Shown here piece by piece: positions 48,051-59,689 of a DNA stretch of 64,000 bases. Made by a program: the position numbers and the translations under genes. Where the stretch lies: contig NC_066851.1 in the NCBI RefSeq assembly GCF_001640805.2, positions 7,176,712 to 7,240,711 on the forward strand. The letters are read 5' to 3'. The notes under the pieces are model-generated. The model had not been told where the DNA came from. It ran no database searches and saw only the letters and a list, made by a program, of their open reading frames with translations. The DNA is from Lates calcarifer (taxonomy: Eukaryota > Chordata > Actinopteri > Centropomidae). How positions within the stretch are numbered: position 1 is the stretch's first letter; each line of letters starts with the position of its first letter.

Positions 48051-48883
48051 GTGTGTGTTGATCGCACCTCTCCTACTCAAAATAACAGCTCTCTTGTGTT
48101 AACTGTCACCTCTCTCCAGTCTGTATTAATAAGCCTTTACCTGCCCTTTGCTGCTAACATCTGCTACATGGTGTCTGGCTTTGGTCCAGATCACAAAGGC
48201 TTCTTAAGCTATCTAAAAATTTCACCCTTGGATTTTCCATCTTCACTTTTGATTGCATACTGTCTGGTTCAGCCACCTGGCTTTATTCCTCTGCCTCTAT
48301 ATTGGCTGTATACTTGTTAGTCTGCCTCCCCGTCTGTCCTTTAGTCAACTGAATAGGAGGGTATAAATACCTTTTACAGGCTTCCCTTCAGTATCTTTCT
48401 TCACCTCATCCTGTCCTTCACATCCTTCCTTCGGCTTGATTCTTCTTTCGTCTGCCTCTCTTCCTTTCAAGTCTTGTTGTTTTCTGTCTTAAGAAAAACA
48501 TGTTACACAAAGGATAATAAACATGCTATATATATATATATATAATACATACTATATTTTTGCCTTTAGAATACGAAAACATACAGCACAAGACAAAAAC
48601 AGACAGCAATGGTTAACATTTAACGTGACGTAGCGAGCACAGCATACTGTAGCAGCATGTGTGGATGTCATCAGTGGTTAAGGCTGCTTGTAGACTGTGG
48701 AGTAGTTTACAGTGGCAGCTTCACAATGATAAACCCAAAAGGCACGAGTAAGGAGAGAGGAGTGTGTGGCTCACATGCAAGCCTGGGGGCCACGCTCTGT
48801 CCATGGGGGGTAGGGTGGGAGTTGGGGGTGGTTGGACCAGAATCTGCTTTGGCCGTTACAGCAATCTGGGTCAGTCGAGGCTG

Positions 48884-48915
<32 letters not shown>

Positions 48916-49171
48916 ACCTCATTGCTCCTACATTATCATTATTTTCCCAGTTAGTCACTCTGAGGGAGACTCTACACCAGGAAATATGTCCGACCCCCCC
49001 CCCCCTTGTGACAGCACGTATGCACACACATGCACACATACACACACTTACCCAAGGGAGAGGAAACGTAGTTACGACAGCCCTGAACTGGGAGGTCAAA
49101 GGTTACCATTACAAATGGCTAACTCTCACGTTCAGCCGTTCACCAACAGGCACAATAATCACACTCGCACG

Positions 49172-49216
<45 letters not shown>

Positions 49217-50000
49217 TGACCCTGAACCCCTCTCTCCTTCCATGCTACACGATCATACATCTCATGGGTTGGGATTTCATTTTCAACTATGAAGTGGGCC
49301 CCATTTTCTCACCATCTAAGTGTTTCCTCTCTAATCTCTGCAGCTACGTGCATGAGCAAAACATCAGTGAGAGAAAAAAAGAATCTCCCACCTCTTTAAC
49401 ACCACGTCTGCGACACAAACCCTCAAACTTTTCCTCTTTCCCTGCCTCGCTGGTGCTCCCTCCCTTTTCTTTTTTGCTCCATTTCTCCCAAGTTCCTATC
49501 TCCCTCTCCTGAGCCCTAAACTCCTGTCAGTGACTGTTAGAGGAATCTGATTTGCATTGATTACATTAACATTCTCCAGATGTTCATAGTCAGAGATCTG
49601 ACACCTCTGTCCCACAACTGTCTCATCTCGGAGAGCCAAAGGATGCGAGGCTATGTCTTGTCAGAGCTGTGAGGGAATGTGGTATCTCAGCAGAGCGTGA
49701 GCAGACGTAGGAGATGAACTTGGAGTGGGTTCAAAGGAAATGAGGTGTGAGCTTTAAAGAAAAATATAGCTGAGGTGGACAGGAGGAGAAGAAGGAAAAA
49801 ACAGAGTGAGTGATGCATAAAATAAATGAGCCTCACGAAACGAGGAGGAAAAGCCACACAGATATTTGTGTAAGAATAAAGAAGTGAAACCAGAGAAAGT
49901 AATCTTGATAGCGGACGGAGAAGAGGAGCAGAACAGCTTCAGTTTCAGAGGAAATACTCAATTCCCTGAGGTCAGATGGGTCCATCTGTTTGGTCTTGTC
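48050..50000. other. Gene-free tract with microsatellites
   Basis: Contains a TATA-like site (48361-48369), a (TA)n run (about 48528-48545), a GA run (48883-48912), a C10 run (48995-49004) and a long CA run (about 49148-49214). Open frames here include the repeats and look spurious. Confidence 0.55.
49148..49214. repeat. (CA)n microsatellite
   Basis: CA repeat of about 55 bases, preceded by a short CGCACGCACG variant segment. Confidence 0.97.
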
Positions 50001-53000
50001 TTTACAGGGCTTGGAGCTTGCCACATGGCCACAGGAAGTAGCCAGCCCCCTGGGCCTTCAGAGGAGAACGTGATCCTTTTAATAAGCGCTGACATGGTCC
50101 TCCACTGTCACCCGGCTCCTCGAACCTCCCTTCAGGCTCTGTTGTGAGCCTCATTTTGCCCTTGGAGAAGAAGTGATACTCAGAACCACACAGGAATCAA
50201 CCTGAAGGTCAAGCATAGCCTTGTAAACATAACTAACATTTTGGGAAGCAGAGTTAAGAGCTGCAAAACATGTCTGATTATTGGTTGCTATGGGGTCATA
50301 CGTTTTGTAGACTGTGGAGAAACCTGTGCAAGATTCATGGATGCATCGAAAGTCACACAGAGATAGTGGTCTAACTCAGCTGTTGATCATGTTTCCACCA
50401 TATTTTCCTCTCAGCACAGATTGTCTTCCATGTGTTGTGCATGTATGCATGTCATGACAGTCCTAAAGATTCAGCAAGAAACAGTGCGGATGATCAAATT
50501 TGATCAATGTGATCCAAACACTGTGTATTCTGATACATTCAGCACCAACAAACAATGATTTTCCTTCGTATCCACCCTTTCCTCGTTATTTTCTCCACTC
50601 TAGTCCCTGGGATCCAGACCAACATATCAAATACTGAGAAGACAGTGTTTGGTAGTTTGAAGTTCCTGTATATCTTGGACTGTGCATGGCTCGCTGTGGA
50701 ATTCTTTTTTGTTTTGAGTGTTTTATCTGAGTCCCGTGAGCTCCAGCTCAAATACTATCGTCCTCCCATGTGGACCGAGGGAGAATCAGAGAGAAGGAGC
50801 TACAAACAAAGTTGAAAAGAGGCGGAAGACGCAGAAATGGGGACAAGAAGAATGTGCTTCAGAAGCACTTGAGGTCTCACTTCAACTGGGCCAAACACCT
50901 GGAGAGAAATGTTAGTTGTTCGGTGTCCATGAAAACAACTCACTGGCGTCAACTTCTGGGTAAATCACTTCACTATCTAAACCCCAACATTCCTTCAGCT
51001 TCATCTCAAGATGGGGGAAGACAAGCTAAAGGAGAATCTCTATCTGCTATTTGTAAACATGGACGACCAGAGGAATCTGAGCTATGAAAGCTTTGGGTTA
51101 GGTACTGTTTACACATGCATGAAAACGCACACAAACACACCACACCGCATACACACACTGATAACAATGTAGTGCAAACAATCCTCCAGTTTTAGGATGC
51201 CAATTTTCACAGCGGGCATGTGTGCGCCTGACCGCATTCTTTTTCATGTTTGTGTCAGAATAAGTGTCATTTTTGTGGCACTTCCTCGCCGAGAATGGAA
51301 ATCTGTAATCTTGACTCGTCTGCTGGATTTTTTTCTTTCGCAGTGAAGGAGAGAGGATGCTTGTCGACTGTGTAGTAATTATACTGCACTGTTGTAAGTG
51401 CATTCTTTCTTTCTTTCTTTCTTTCTTTGTTTTGGATTTGCAGTAGACAGGGCCTGAATGAAAAGACAGAGACAGCACTCACAGCTAGTAAAAGGTGTGA
51501 AGTCAGCTGCTCTGCAAAGGGAAATTCTCAGTTGCTAGATGATGGGATGTTATCATGTTGTTAGTAACCATATTTCACTTCATTATGAGTCATTGTATTA
51601 GTGATTAATGTATGATTATATCTTCAAATCAAACAACAGCTGATGCTGCCAAGTCATATCATCACACTGTGATGGAGTTATTGACTTAAATATCTCTAGA
51701 TGATCAAATAAAAATATTAGGTTCAAAGAATATTCCATTTTTAATACCATTATCTGTCCTTAAGGGTTGCAGAGATCTGAACTCATCTTCAGTTCGAGAG
51801 AGTAGAAACTGAGTCTGACCTGAACCCTGCAGGCATTTTGTTTTTAATGTCCAAGCTGTATGCAGTCAGTGTGAGCTGAGGCACTGAGTTTGTGTTACCC
51901 TGTGACACACTTGCTGTTACCATGGTCACAGCTTGCCTGTTTACCCTTAATAACACATGTGCGCGCACCTAGTGACCATCAAGAGACATTATTTTATGCG
52001 TAAGCTATAGGTAGATTGTTTTAACACACACACATTATGCATTGTTATCAGCAGTTCTTCACACATTATATGCATGAGGTTGGCCAGTGTGATCGAACCC
52101 TACTGCAACATGAACATCATTTTGTCCAATCCCAGATGGGTTCCAGGTCTCGGGTATCCACCCTCCAGTGTGCAGTGGGTGGACAGGTAATTCTGGCTTT
52201 AGTACAAAATGTCCTGAATTTGCTTCCTCACCTTACTCGTACCCTCTTTTAAAATCACATCTCCTTGTCACTTAAACCAGTTGAGAACCAAAGACATGAT
52301 TCTAAATATCTCCTCAGTCTCAGTAGGTAACTTAATGGATCATGTATAAACCCAGTGTTTCATTTTTTCATTCACTAAATCCTGTGCTAATGGAAGCTCT
52401 GCCGGTTTGAGCCCTAGCATGAACAAATGCAGCTTCGTGAAAAGAAAAATTGCAAGCCAAAATTCCTTATGGATTACTTTGTAATGTGAAGACTGTATTT
52501 CTATAGTTTACCCTACAAACATCCTGACAAGAGATAAACGACTGCTGTGATAACTGTCACAAACCTAGGGCAGGGCTCTGATGTCTGACGATCCTTTAAA
52601 AACGTGAATCTGTTGGTCCGATTGGCCTTTCTGGATCCTACTCGATTGCCTCATCAGTAACCTGTAACAACACACCCCTCATGCTGTTGGGCTGTTTTCA
52701 GTCTGAATCCCAACTAAAGCCTATAATGATGGCAGCCCTGTCTCTAATAAACAAGTTGGGTGTGGATTCCTGAGTCCAAGCAAAGCTTCACCATGTAGAC
52801 AGATATCAATAGGAAGACACCGTAAGGCTAAACTTACACCCATAACAAATAGTAGCAGCGAATGTAGCTTCAAATTGAGGACATCGTAATTAGTCTGTTA
52901 GTCTATTTATGTGTTGACTTTCTCCTCAACATGTAGTTTCAGTGAGGTCAGGGCGCCTCCATCAGAAATGGATGATAGTCACTCAACTGTGAAAGATTTC

Positions 53001-56000
53001 ACTGGGGATCTTTGTCAGAGCAAATAATTAGACTCTTTTTTAGACTTCAAGATGATCAGATCATTTCATCAGCATTAAAACATGAAGCCATTCTAGGAAA
53101 CCACATTGTTGTTTAAACATCATCATGCCTACAAATAGCACAAAGATGACATCGGAAAAAGGAAACCTTATGACACACCTATTGTGAATGTAACAAATGG
53201 TGGCTCCTATAAGAAGAGTTTTTTTTAAAAGGTTTTTCAGAGAGACATTAGATTTCATTTTGACAGGTTATTAGGAATGTAGTCTATTATTAGTTGCTAC
53301 AAGCTGTGTATTTTCTTCAGCTGGAACCATTTTCTTTCAGTTTTAAAATAGCCTAAATGGCAGCTACTAAGTGGGACAAAAGCTGGTCCTGAATGAAAAT
53401 GAACTTAGTAATGAGTTGCATGTATGTGAATGTGAAGCTGCCGCACACTCATTAATTACAGCCTCTGCCTCTCTGGGGCTTTCTAAATGATCCCTTCATC
53501 GCATCATAATGAAGATCTATATTCAGGCTGGCGCAGCACCTGGAATCATATGATGGTTTTTCAGTTCCCTCTTTCAACCCCCAACCCCCCAACTGCCCCC
53601 TCTGCCCCCAGGTCATATAGGAAGTGACAGTACCCCCGCTGGGCAGCAGAGCATACGCAGGATGCCGGGCCACTCATCCCACAGGAACAGGAAGTGCCCC
53701 TACATGTTTTCCCCAGAGATATGAAGGGATGACACATGTGAAAAATTGTCAGAAAGAGACAGAGAGAGATTTGATTGTCAGGCTGATAAATGTTCAAGGA
53801 ATTTACAAGAAATTACAACATCTGCAGGAGCCGGGGACTGGGGGATATTGGGTAATAGTGGCTGTGCTGAAGTTGAGTCACCAACTAATGAGACTCTGTA
53901 GACCTAACACTGATAGCAGGGCTATTCATTCTCCATGACAAAAGCAATGAACCACCCAGATAAGTGGAGTCAATGAAGTAGCAGATATGAAAGATGAGGA
54001 TGTGCAGTAAAGGTTGGACATAGTGCTTCCGGCCACTGCTCCTGGGAGGAAAAAGGAAATCCTTTCATAACCAATGAGACTCCACTTGAGACTAACAATA
54101 CAGTCTAATACCTGGTTAATCAGCTCTCTCCATCAGACCCTGACTTTGCTGTTGTGCTGAGCTTCCCGAAATACCTTTAAGGAGCATGAGTTCTCAATTT
54201 AGCTGCCTTTTTAAAATGTATTTTTCCTTTTTACAGTTCACAAAATGTGTTGTCCCTTCAGGTTTGACACCTCATATAAAGTGGGCCATTTTTGCTAAAG
54301 TGTTAATGGCCCTGCGACACACTCGTCCTGGGGGCTAACTCCCTGACCGGTCAGTCTGATTGCCTGATCCTGCCCCATTAACCCACCCCCAGGAGAGATC
54401 AGAGGAGTGAGTTTTTTGAATGTGGCCCCATCCCGACTACCTCCTGAAGGCAGCCCTCCACCAATTAGGACCTCATAAATAAGGAGACAGGGTATGTTTA
54501 AAATGATAGGAGATGGGAGGGGTCAGATAGTGAAGTGGACTGTCAAACTGAATGATCTGTACAAACTGTTTTTTTTTTTTGTTGTTGTTGTTGGTTTATT
54601 TTTTTTCCCTCAGTGTCCCAGCTACAATCTACAATCTTTAAATGACAGGACTGCATTCTTTCACAATAAAAATAATGTGACTATCGCTGTGGTCATCTTA
54701 CCACACACAAATACACACACGCTGCTCAGTTGAGATGAATGTTTAGATATTATTTATCTGATTTCTCTGGAGCGAACTGTACCTTTTCCGTAGGACAGAA
54801 CTCTGATGCAAGAGTTGACGGGTCAGTTGACTGTTTACATTAATGCACGACTGAGTTACACCAATGATCCAGAACAAAATGTTTCTTCATCCAGCAACAA
54901 TCCAACTGAGTTCTTGAAGAATTGATTTTGGCACAAGAGAGAGATAACAAAGCTTTTGTTCTTTCATTAAGCTCAGAATTGAACTGTTTTAAAAACTGAT
55001 TCATTTGAACCACCTCCATCCCTCATCTTCAGTCTCTCACCTTCAGTCTCTCTTTACATTCCTGACATGCTTGAGTAGACGGATGACACGCGCTCATAAG
55101 AATGCTGGCTGAGAGAGTTTAAAAGACTCCTGTGTGTCTCATTCCTCATGAAATTCCAGGGCCTTTAATCAACACAAGGAAAACCACAGGGGTCTAAACA
55201 TTTGCTAAAGGGGAACTTTTTATTCCCATAAAACTTGCTGGATGAGGTCCATTTCTATCCATTTCCCAGTAATTGTCTCAAAACATGAATGTAAAACTTC
55301 AAATTCAGTAATATTCTATTGTATGTGTGGGATATTTAGTTCACAGCGTTTCTCTAAGCCATTCCCTGTAGCTAAGGGTGTTTTCCCAGAGCGCCCTAGC
55401 AGCCCAGCTGTGTGAGCACGGGAAATCACACATCTTTCAGCAGGAAGTTCCATCGACACACACATGCCAGCAAGTCAGGAAGCTCTGCCAGGCTTGGCCC
55501 GCCGGTTCATTCATAAATCTTTGACACACAAACACACACAAGCGCAAAGCATAACCAGTGCGCCAAGCAGATGAAACTCCGTGTGTCGGTCAGAGACGCT
55601 GCAACATCTGACAGGAAATGAAAAGGTCAGAGGTCAGTTGAAAACTGGGTTTAAGTTGGGATCTGTGTGGGTGGTTTTAGGGGTTTATGAAAATAGGAAT
55701 TGGATCATCCTTTGACTTCAGATGTATCCTCTTCATCTTCAGATGGAGCTGAGATAGGTCGTTAAATGTGGAGGAATTTCCTGGAAAGATGCAGATCACA
55801 TGTCTTGATAACTCAGCTCTTCACATTCCTTTTTCACTCTTACAGACAGAGAAAGTAAATGTTTAAGGTGACCCCTAAGAGGAATCCAATTTTACTGTGC
55901 ACACAGGGCAGTTGATCATAACAATAAAAAGCAAGGACCTTTCCAAAGTTATAGCACATTCGGGAGCTCCTCAGTAATTTTATTTTGACTAGAGTCTGAC

Positions 56001-56600
56001 CAGCTATTAAAGGACCGATATTAAAAAATAACCTTCTTCGGTAGTAAAGAAATATCCTCCTAAAACTTGTGAAGCTGCATCCTTCAACACTCACATACAG
56101 ACTCTCTTTAAAGGGTGATGTCACAAAATGTTTTCCACAAGAGCCCAGTTTTTCCCAGAAGGGGAGAATAGTAAGACAGACAGTGAGAGGAATAGCGGAA
56201 ATGTCAGAGGAGAGACTTATCTGCCTGTGCTTGCCCTTCACATGGCCTGTGGTCCTAGTTAATGAATGGGCTGTATGTGTCAGAGTGTACAGTATGTGTA
56301 ACTACCTGTGAGTGTACGTGAATAACATCTGTCTTACGCTGTCTGTTTCTGTGGGTAGGAAAGGAAATTTCTTGTCATTTAGAGGAAATATGACAGAGTT
56401 AAAGACTGGAAACAACCAGGAGCGTTTGCTACATCGTCATCATGACTTTTGACCTTTACCCATTGTGGCAAGGTTAAAACCTTTCTGTGGGCTGTTGTGC
56501 CAAAGAATGACATTAAAAAGTATTCCACCAGTTAAGCATTGCTCTTTTTAAGCAGTGTCAGAGTCATGATGGACAGTTTTTTTTGCCTGTAAAAATCTGG
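50000..56600. other. Gene-free tract
   Basis: No exon, RNA gene or named transposon was recognised in these 6.6 kb. A (TTTC)n run lies at about 51404-51428 and a T/GTT-rich run at about 54570-54608. Confidence 0.5.
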
Positions 56601-56620
56601 TGCCTACATTACCCACAGTG

Positions 56621-56660
56621 CAACTCAACCACCAACAGTTAGAAGTTGGTGGTTGAGTTG
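56621..56660. repeat. Perfect 16-bp inverted repeat
   Basis: CAACTCAACCACCAAC (56621-56636), an eight-base loop AGTTAGAA, then the exact reverse complement (56645-56660). A further GTTGGTGGTTGG copy follows directly, so one arm is partly duplicated. Confidence 0.95.
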
Positions 56661-56744
56661 GTGGTTGGCAGTCAGAGATTCAGTGTGTTATGATACTAGC
56701 AGCTAATGTAGCCACACACAGGCCTCTAATCTCAAGCAGAAATG

Positions 56745-56880
56745 AGGAGTAGGCTACAGATTTTTACCTCTGGACAGAGTCAGGCTGGCTGTTTCCTTTT
56801 ATTTCCAGTGTTTATGCTAAGCTAAGCAAACTGGTTACTGGCTGTAGGTTTATATTTAATAGACAGTAAGCATTTTTTGC
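56745..56880 (-). repeat. Fold-back-family fragment, reverse
   Basis: TGGACAGAGTCAGGCTGGCT, GTTTCC, TTTCCAGTGTTTATGCTAAG and CTAAGCAAACTGG are the reverse complement of the forward arm found at 3.48 kb. It abuts the LINE fragment. Confidence 0.65.
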
Positions 56881-56889
56881 AAATGCCAA

Positions 56890-57780
56890 ACGCACCATTT
56901 CATTTACCTTTTCTATGCTGATGACTCCCAGATCTATTTCTCTTTTGATTCTAAGGGAAAATAGAATTGAGCAAAGTACAATCTTGCATCTTACAGAAGT
57001 TAAAGGCTGACTAACACAAAGCCTTCTTCAGTTTAACTCAAATAAACTAGAAGTTATTGTCATCATGTCCAGATTCTTCTATTGATTACATTTTCCCCTC
57101 ACTTAGGTCCTTTGTCCTCCTGCATTAAATCCCATTATAGAAATCAACAATAAGCTTAATTCTGACTACCATGTGACATCTGTTGTCCAATCTTGCTTCC
57201 TGCGTCTTTGTAACATTTCAATAATTCAGCTTCTTTTGTCTGCAAAGAACACAGAAACTGTTATCCATGCCTCTCTTACATTCTGGTTACATTACTGCAA
57301 CTTCCAAACACAAATACAACCTATCCAAGCACCATGAAGACTTATCATCTCTGTACTGGTTACCTGCATGTTTAAGAATAGACTATAAGATTTTAACAAT
57401 TTCTGTTATGGCACATATGGGGTTGGCCCCAAATATATCTCTGACCTGTTAATCCCATATAGGCCTAGCCTGAGGTAGGGTCTGTTATTAGTGCCTAGGT
57501 CAATGTTAAAAACCAGAGGAGTCTTTGGTGTCAAGGTCCCTTAAGATCAGACGGACCAGCTGTTTCTCCATTTAAATCTCTTTTCTTTTAAAGTATTCTT
57601 GTTCTGTGATTCAGTGCTATTACATTTTAATCAAATTTGTTGCTGTATAACTTTTAATCTTATCTAGTTATTTCATTACACTTTTATCTAGTGTTTCTGA
57701 GTTTTATATCTTTGCAAAACAAATTGTAACTTATTTCTAAAAAGTGCTGGCTAAATGAAGTTAGAATTGATGTAATTATT
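56890..57780 (+). mobile_element. Decayed L2-type LINE, ORF2 3' part
   Basis: Near 56920 the plus strand encodes FYADDSQIYF, the reverse-transcriptase YADD box. After many stops and shifts, the 57267-57452 frame reads HHEDLSSLYWLPACLRIDYK then ILTISVMAHMGLAPNIS, matching the LHWLPV..RIDYKIL...HGLAP region conserved in L2/Rex-type elements. The end, AAAAGTGCTGGCTAAATGAA then GTTAGAATTGATGTA at about 57738-57775, resembles the usual L2 3' tail. It is truncated at the 5' side and inactive. Confidence 0.8.
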
Positions 57781-57789
57781 ATCAGATAT

Positions 57790-58259
57790 AGGGCTGTCAT
57801 CCTGTTTTGTGACCTTCATATTAAGGTAGATATTAGATTCAAGATAACTGTGAACCTCAGACAAACCATTCTGGGATTTCCCGCAAACTCCCCTCTGAAA
57901 ATACAAATGACTGCCTGTTCTGTGTGTCTAATTTTGAGTCTAATATTAAAAAAGACTCTCTATCTTCTCACAAACACATCCTGATATGGTGCATCCGTGT
58001 ACCCATGGTCCTCTCCCCTATTTCCAGGGTCATCACCCCCTGCTTCCACCTCTCCCAGCCCTCTATGACCCCTCCCGCCCGGGATGCTCATCCTGTTTCC
58101 TATAGTTTTCTCTTCCCTACGGACAGGAAGTGGCCGGAGCCCATGGATACACACACACTTGGGGGGAAGGAGCCGGCAGGAAGTGATCTCACTGCAGCAC
58201 CTGCAACCAGGAAATAGAACAGCCCCAGCAGGGAGATAGAAGAACAGGCCATGTATGTT

Positions 58260-58290
<31 letters not shown>

Positions 58291-59135
58291 ATATATATAT
58301 ATATACACGCACAAACAAGCACCTAACCCACAAACACCCTCTGACTTCCCCTACAGCTGTTGGCACTGGAACCACAACACAGGAAGCAGAGTGTGAGCAA
58401 AGTTCTGCATAAGCACAGCTCCTCATTGCTCAGACATGATCACTGTTTGTTTAACTTAAACAGAAACTTAAATCTTAAATATCAACTGCTGCATGTATGT
58501 TGAAGATAAGGAAATGTGGTGAATCTTGATTGCCGTTACACCAGGGTTGTCTGTGCTGTCTTGCTCAGAGTTACACAGGCTGAGGTAAATAACTTCTTCA
58601 TTAAAACTCTAATTTGATTTGGGGCATAAGTGGTGCTTGGCGGGGGGGGCACATATACTTGTTGTGCCAGGGGGATATTCCCAAGCGCTGTTGATAATCT
58701 AAAAAGTTTGAAATCCCATTACCTACTTAGGAAATACATTCCAAGGTCTTATTGATCGTGCAGACGGTTGCCTAATTTGAGCTAATGAGGAGCGGTGTCC
58801 CACAGCTAACGTTGAATGAGGTGGGGGTGAATGTACCCTCTGACTCCAGTGTCAGGGAACAACAGGATATCTAATTATTTCTTTTTTTTAAATATATCCT
58901 TTTGATGGAATCATTCAACATTTGATGTGTTAATTTCTGTTCTTATCTGTAGTTGTGCTAACCTAAGCTAACTGGCTATTGGCTGTAGCTTCATTTAGAT
59001 GTGAGAGTGGTGTCAATCTTCTCATTCAACTCTCAGCAAGAAAGCAAATAACATATTTCTCAAAGTGTTGAGCCATTCCTTTAAATGTTCAAGTACATAT
59101 TCTTCATTCACTTAATTTCCATGTTTAATATTTGA
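57790..59135. other. Gene-free spacer between LINE and Tc1 element
   Basis: Holds a (CA)n/(TA)n compound repeat (about 58258-58306) and a reverse-oriented fold-back-family fragment (about 58945-59085: CTAACCTAAGCTAACTGG, CTCATTCAACTCTCAGCAAG, CATATTTCTCAAAGTGTTGA). No exon was recognised. Confidence 0.55.
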
Positions 59136-59137
59136 GT

Positions 59138-59687
59138 GTATGAAATATATGGCCAAACGTATGCACACATACGCACAGGTGTGCATGTGCTTTTGTGTCT
59201 GCACTTACGGTTTGAACTGGGTCCCTTATATTCTAAATAAGGGAAATCGTAATACAACAGCACACAATGATATTTTAGACAATAGTGTACTTCCAACTTT
59301 GTGACAACAGGGGAAGGCCCTTTTCCTGTTCAACATAACAATGCCCCTGTGTACAAGCAAACGTCCACAGAGAAATGTCTTTTTGAGTTTTGGTGGGAGA
59401 GAACACAGCTATCTTGTACAGAGTCCTGACTTCAAGCCCATCCAACAAGTTTGGGATGATTTGGAACATGAGATCTTAAAGCTTAACTTTAATGCAGGAA
59501 CTCAGTAATGTTACCGTGGCTGAATGAGAACACATCCCTGCATCCAGGTTACAATGTCTTGACAAAACTAGATGAGGAAAGGCTGCCATAGCAACCTGCT
59601 AATATCCATAAATTCAGAATAAGATAATCAACGATCTCATATGAGTATAATGTTTAAATGTCCACATACTTTTGGCCATGTAGTGTA
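59138..59687 (+). mobile_element. Internally deleted Tc1-like transposon
   Basis: The left end has TATATGGCCAAACGTATGCA. The right end, GTCCACATACTTTTGGCCAT followed by GTAGTGTA at 59660-59687, is its inverted match and the standard end of a fish Tc1 group. Inside, GGGGAAGGCCCTTTTCCTGT, ACAATGCCCCTGTGTACAAG, CAGAGTCCTGACTTCAAGCC and TTTGGGATGATTTGGAACA are remnants of the transposase 3' half (NAPVH, QSPDF, WDDLE). At about 550 bp it lacks the 5' half of the gene, so it is a non-autonomous, degenerate copy. Confidence 0.85.
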
Positions 59688-59689
59688 AA

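Noticed and set aside
48657..49292. Plus-strand frame of 211 codons
   Set aside because: It spans a GA run and a CA run, giving Arg-Glu and Thr-His stretches. No domain or splice context was seen.
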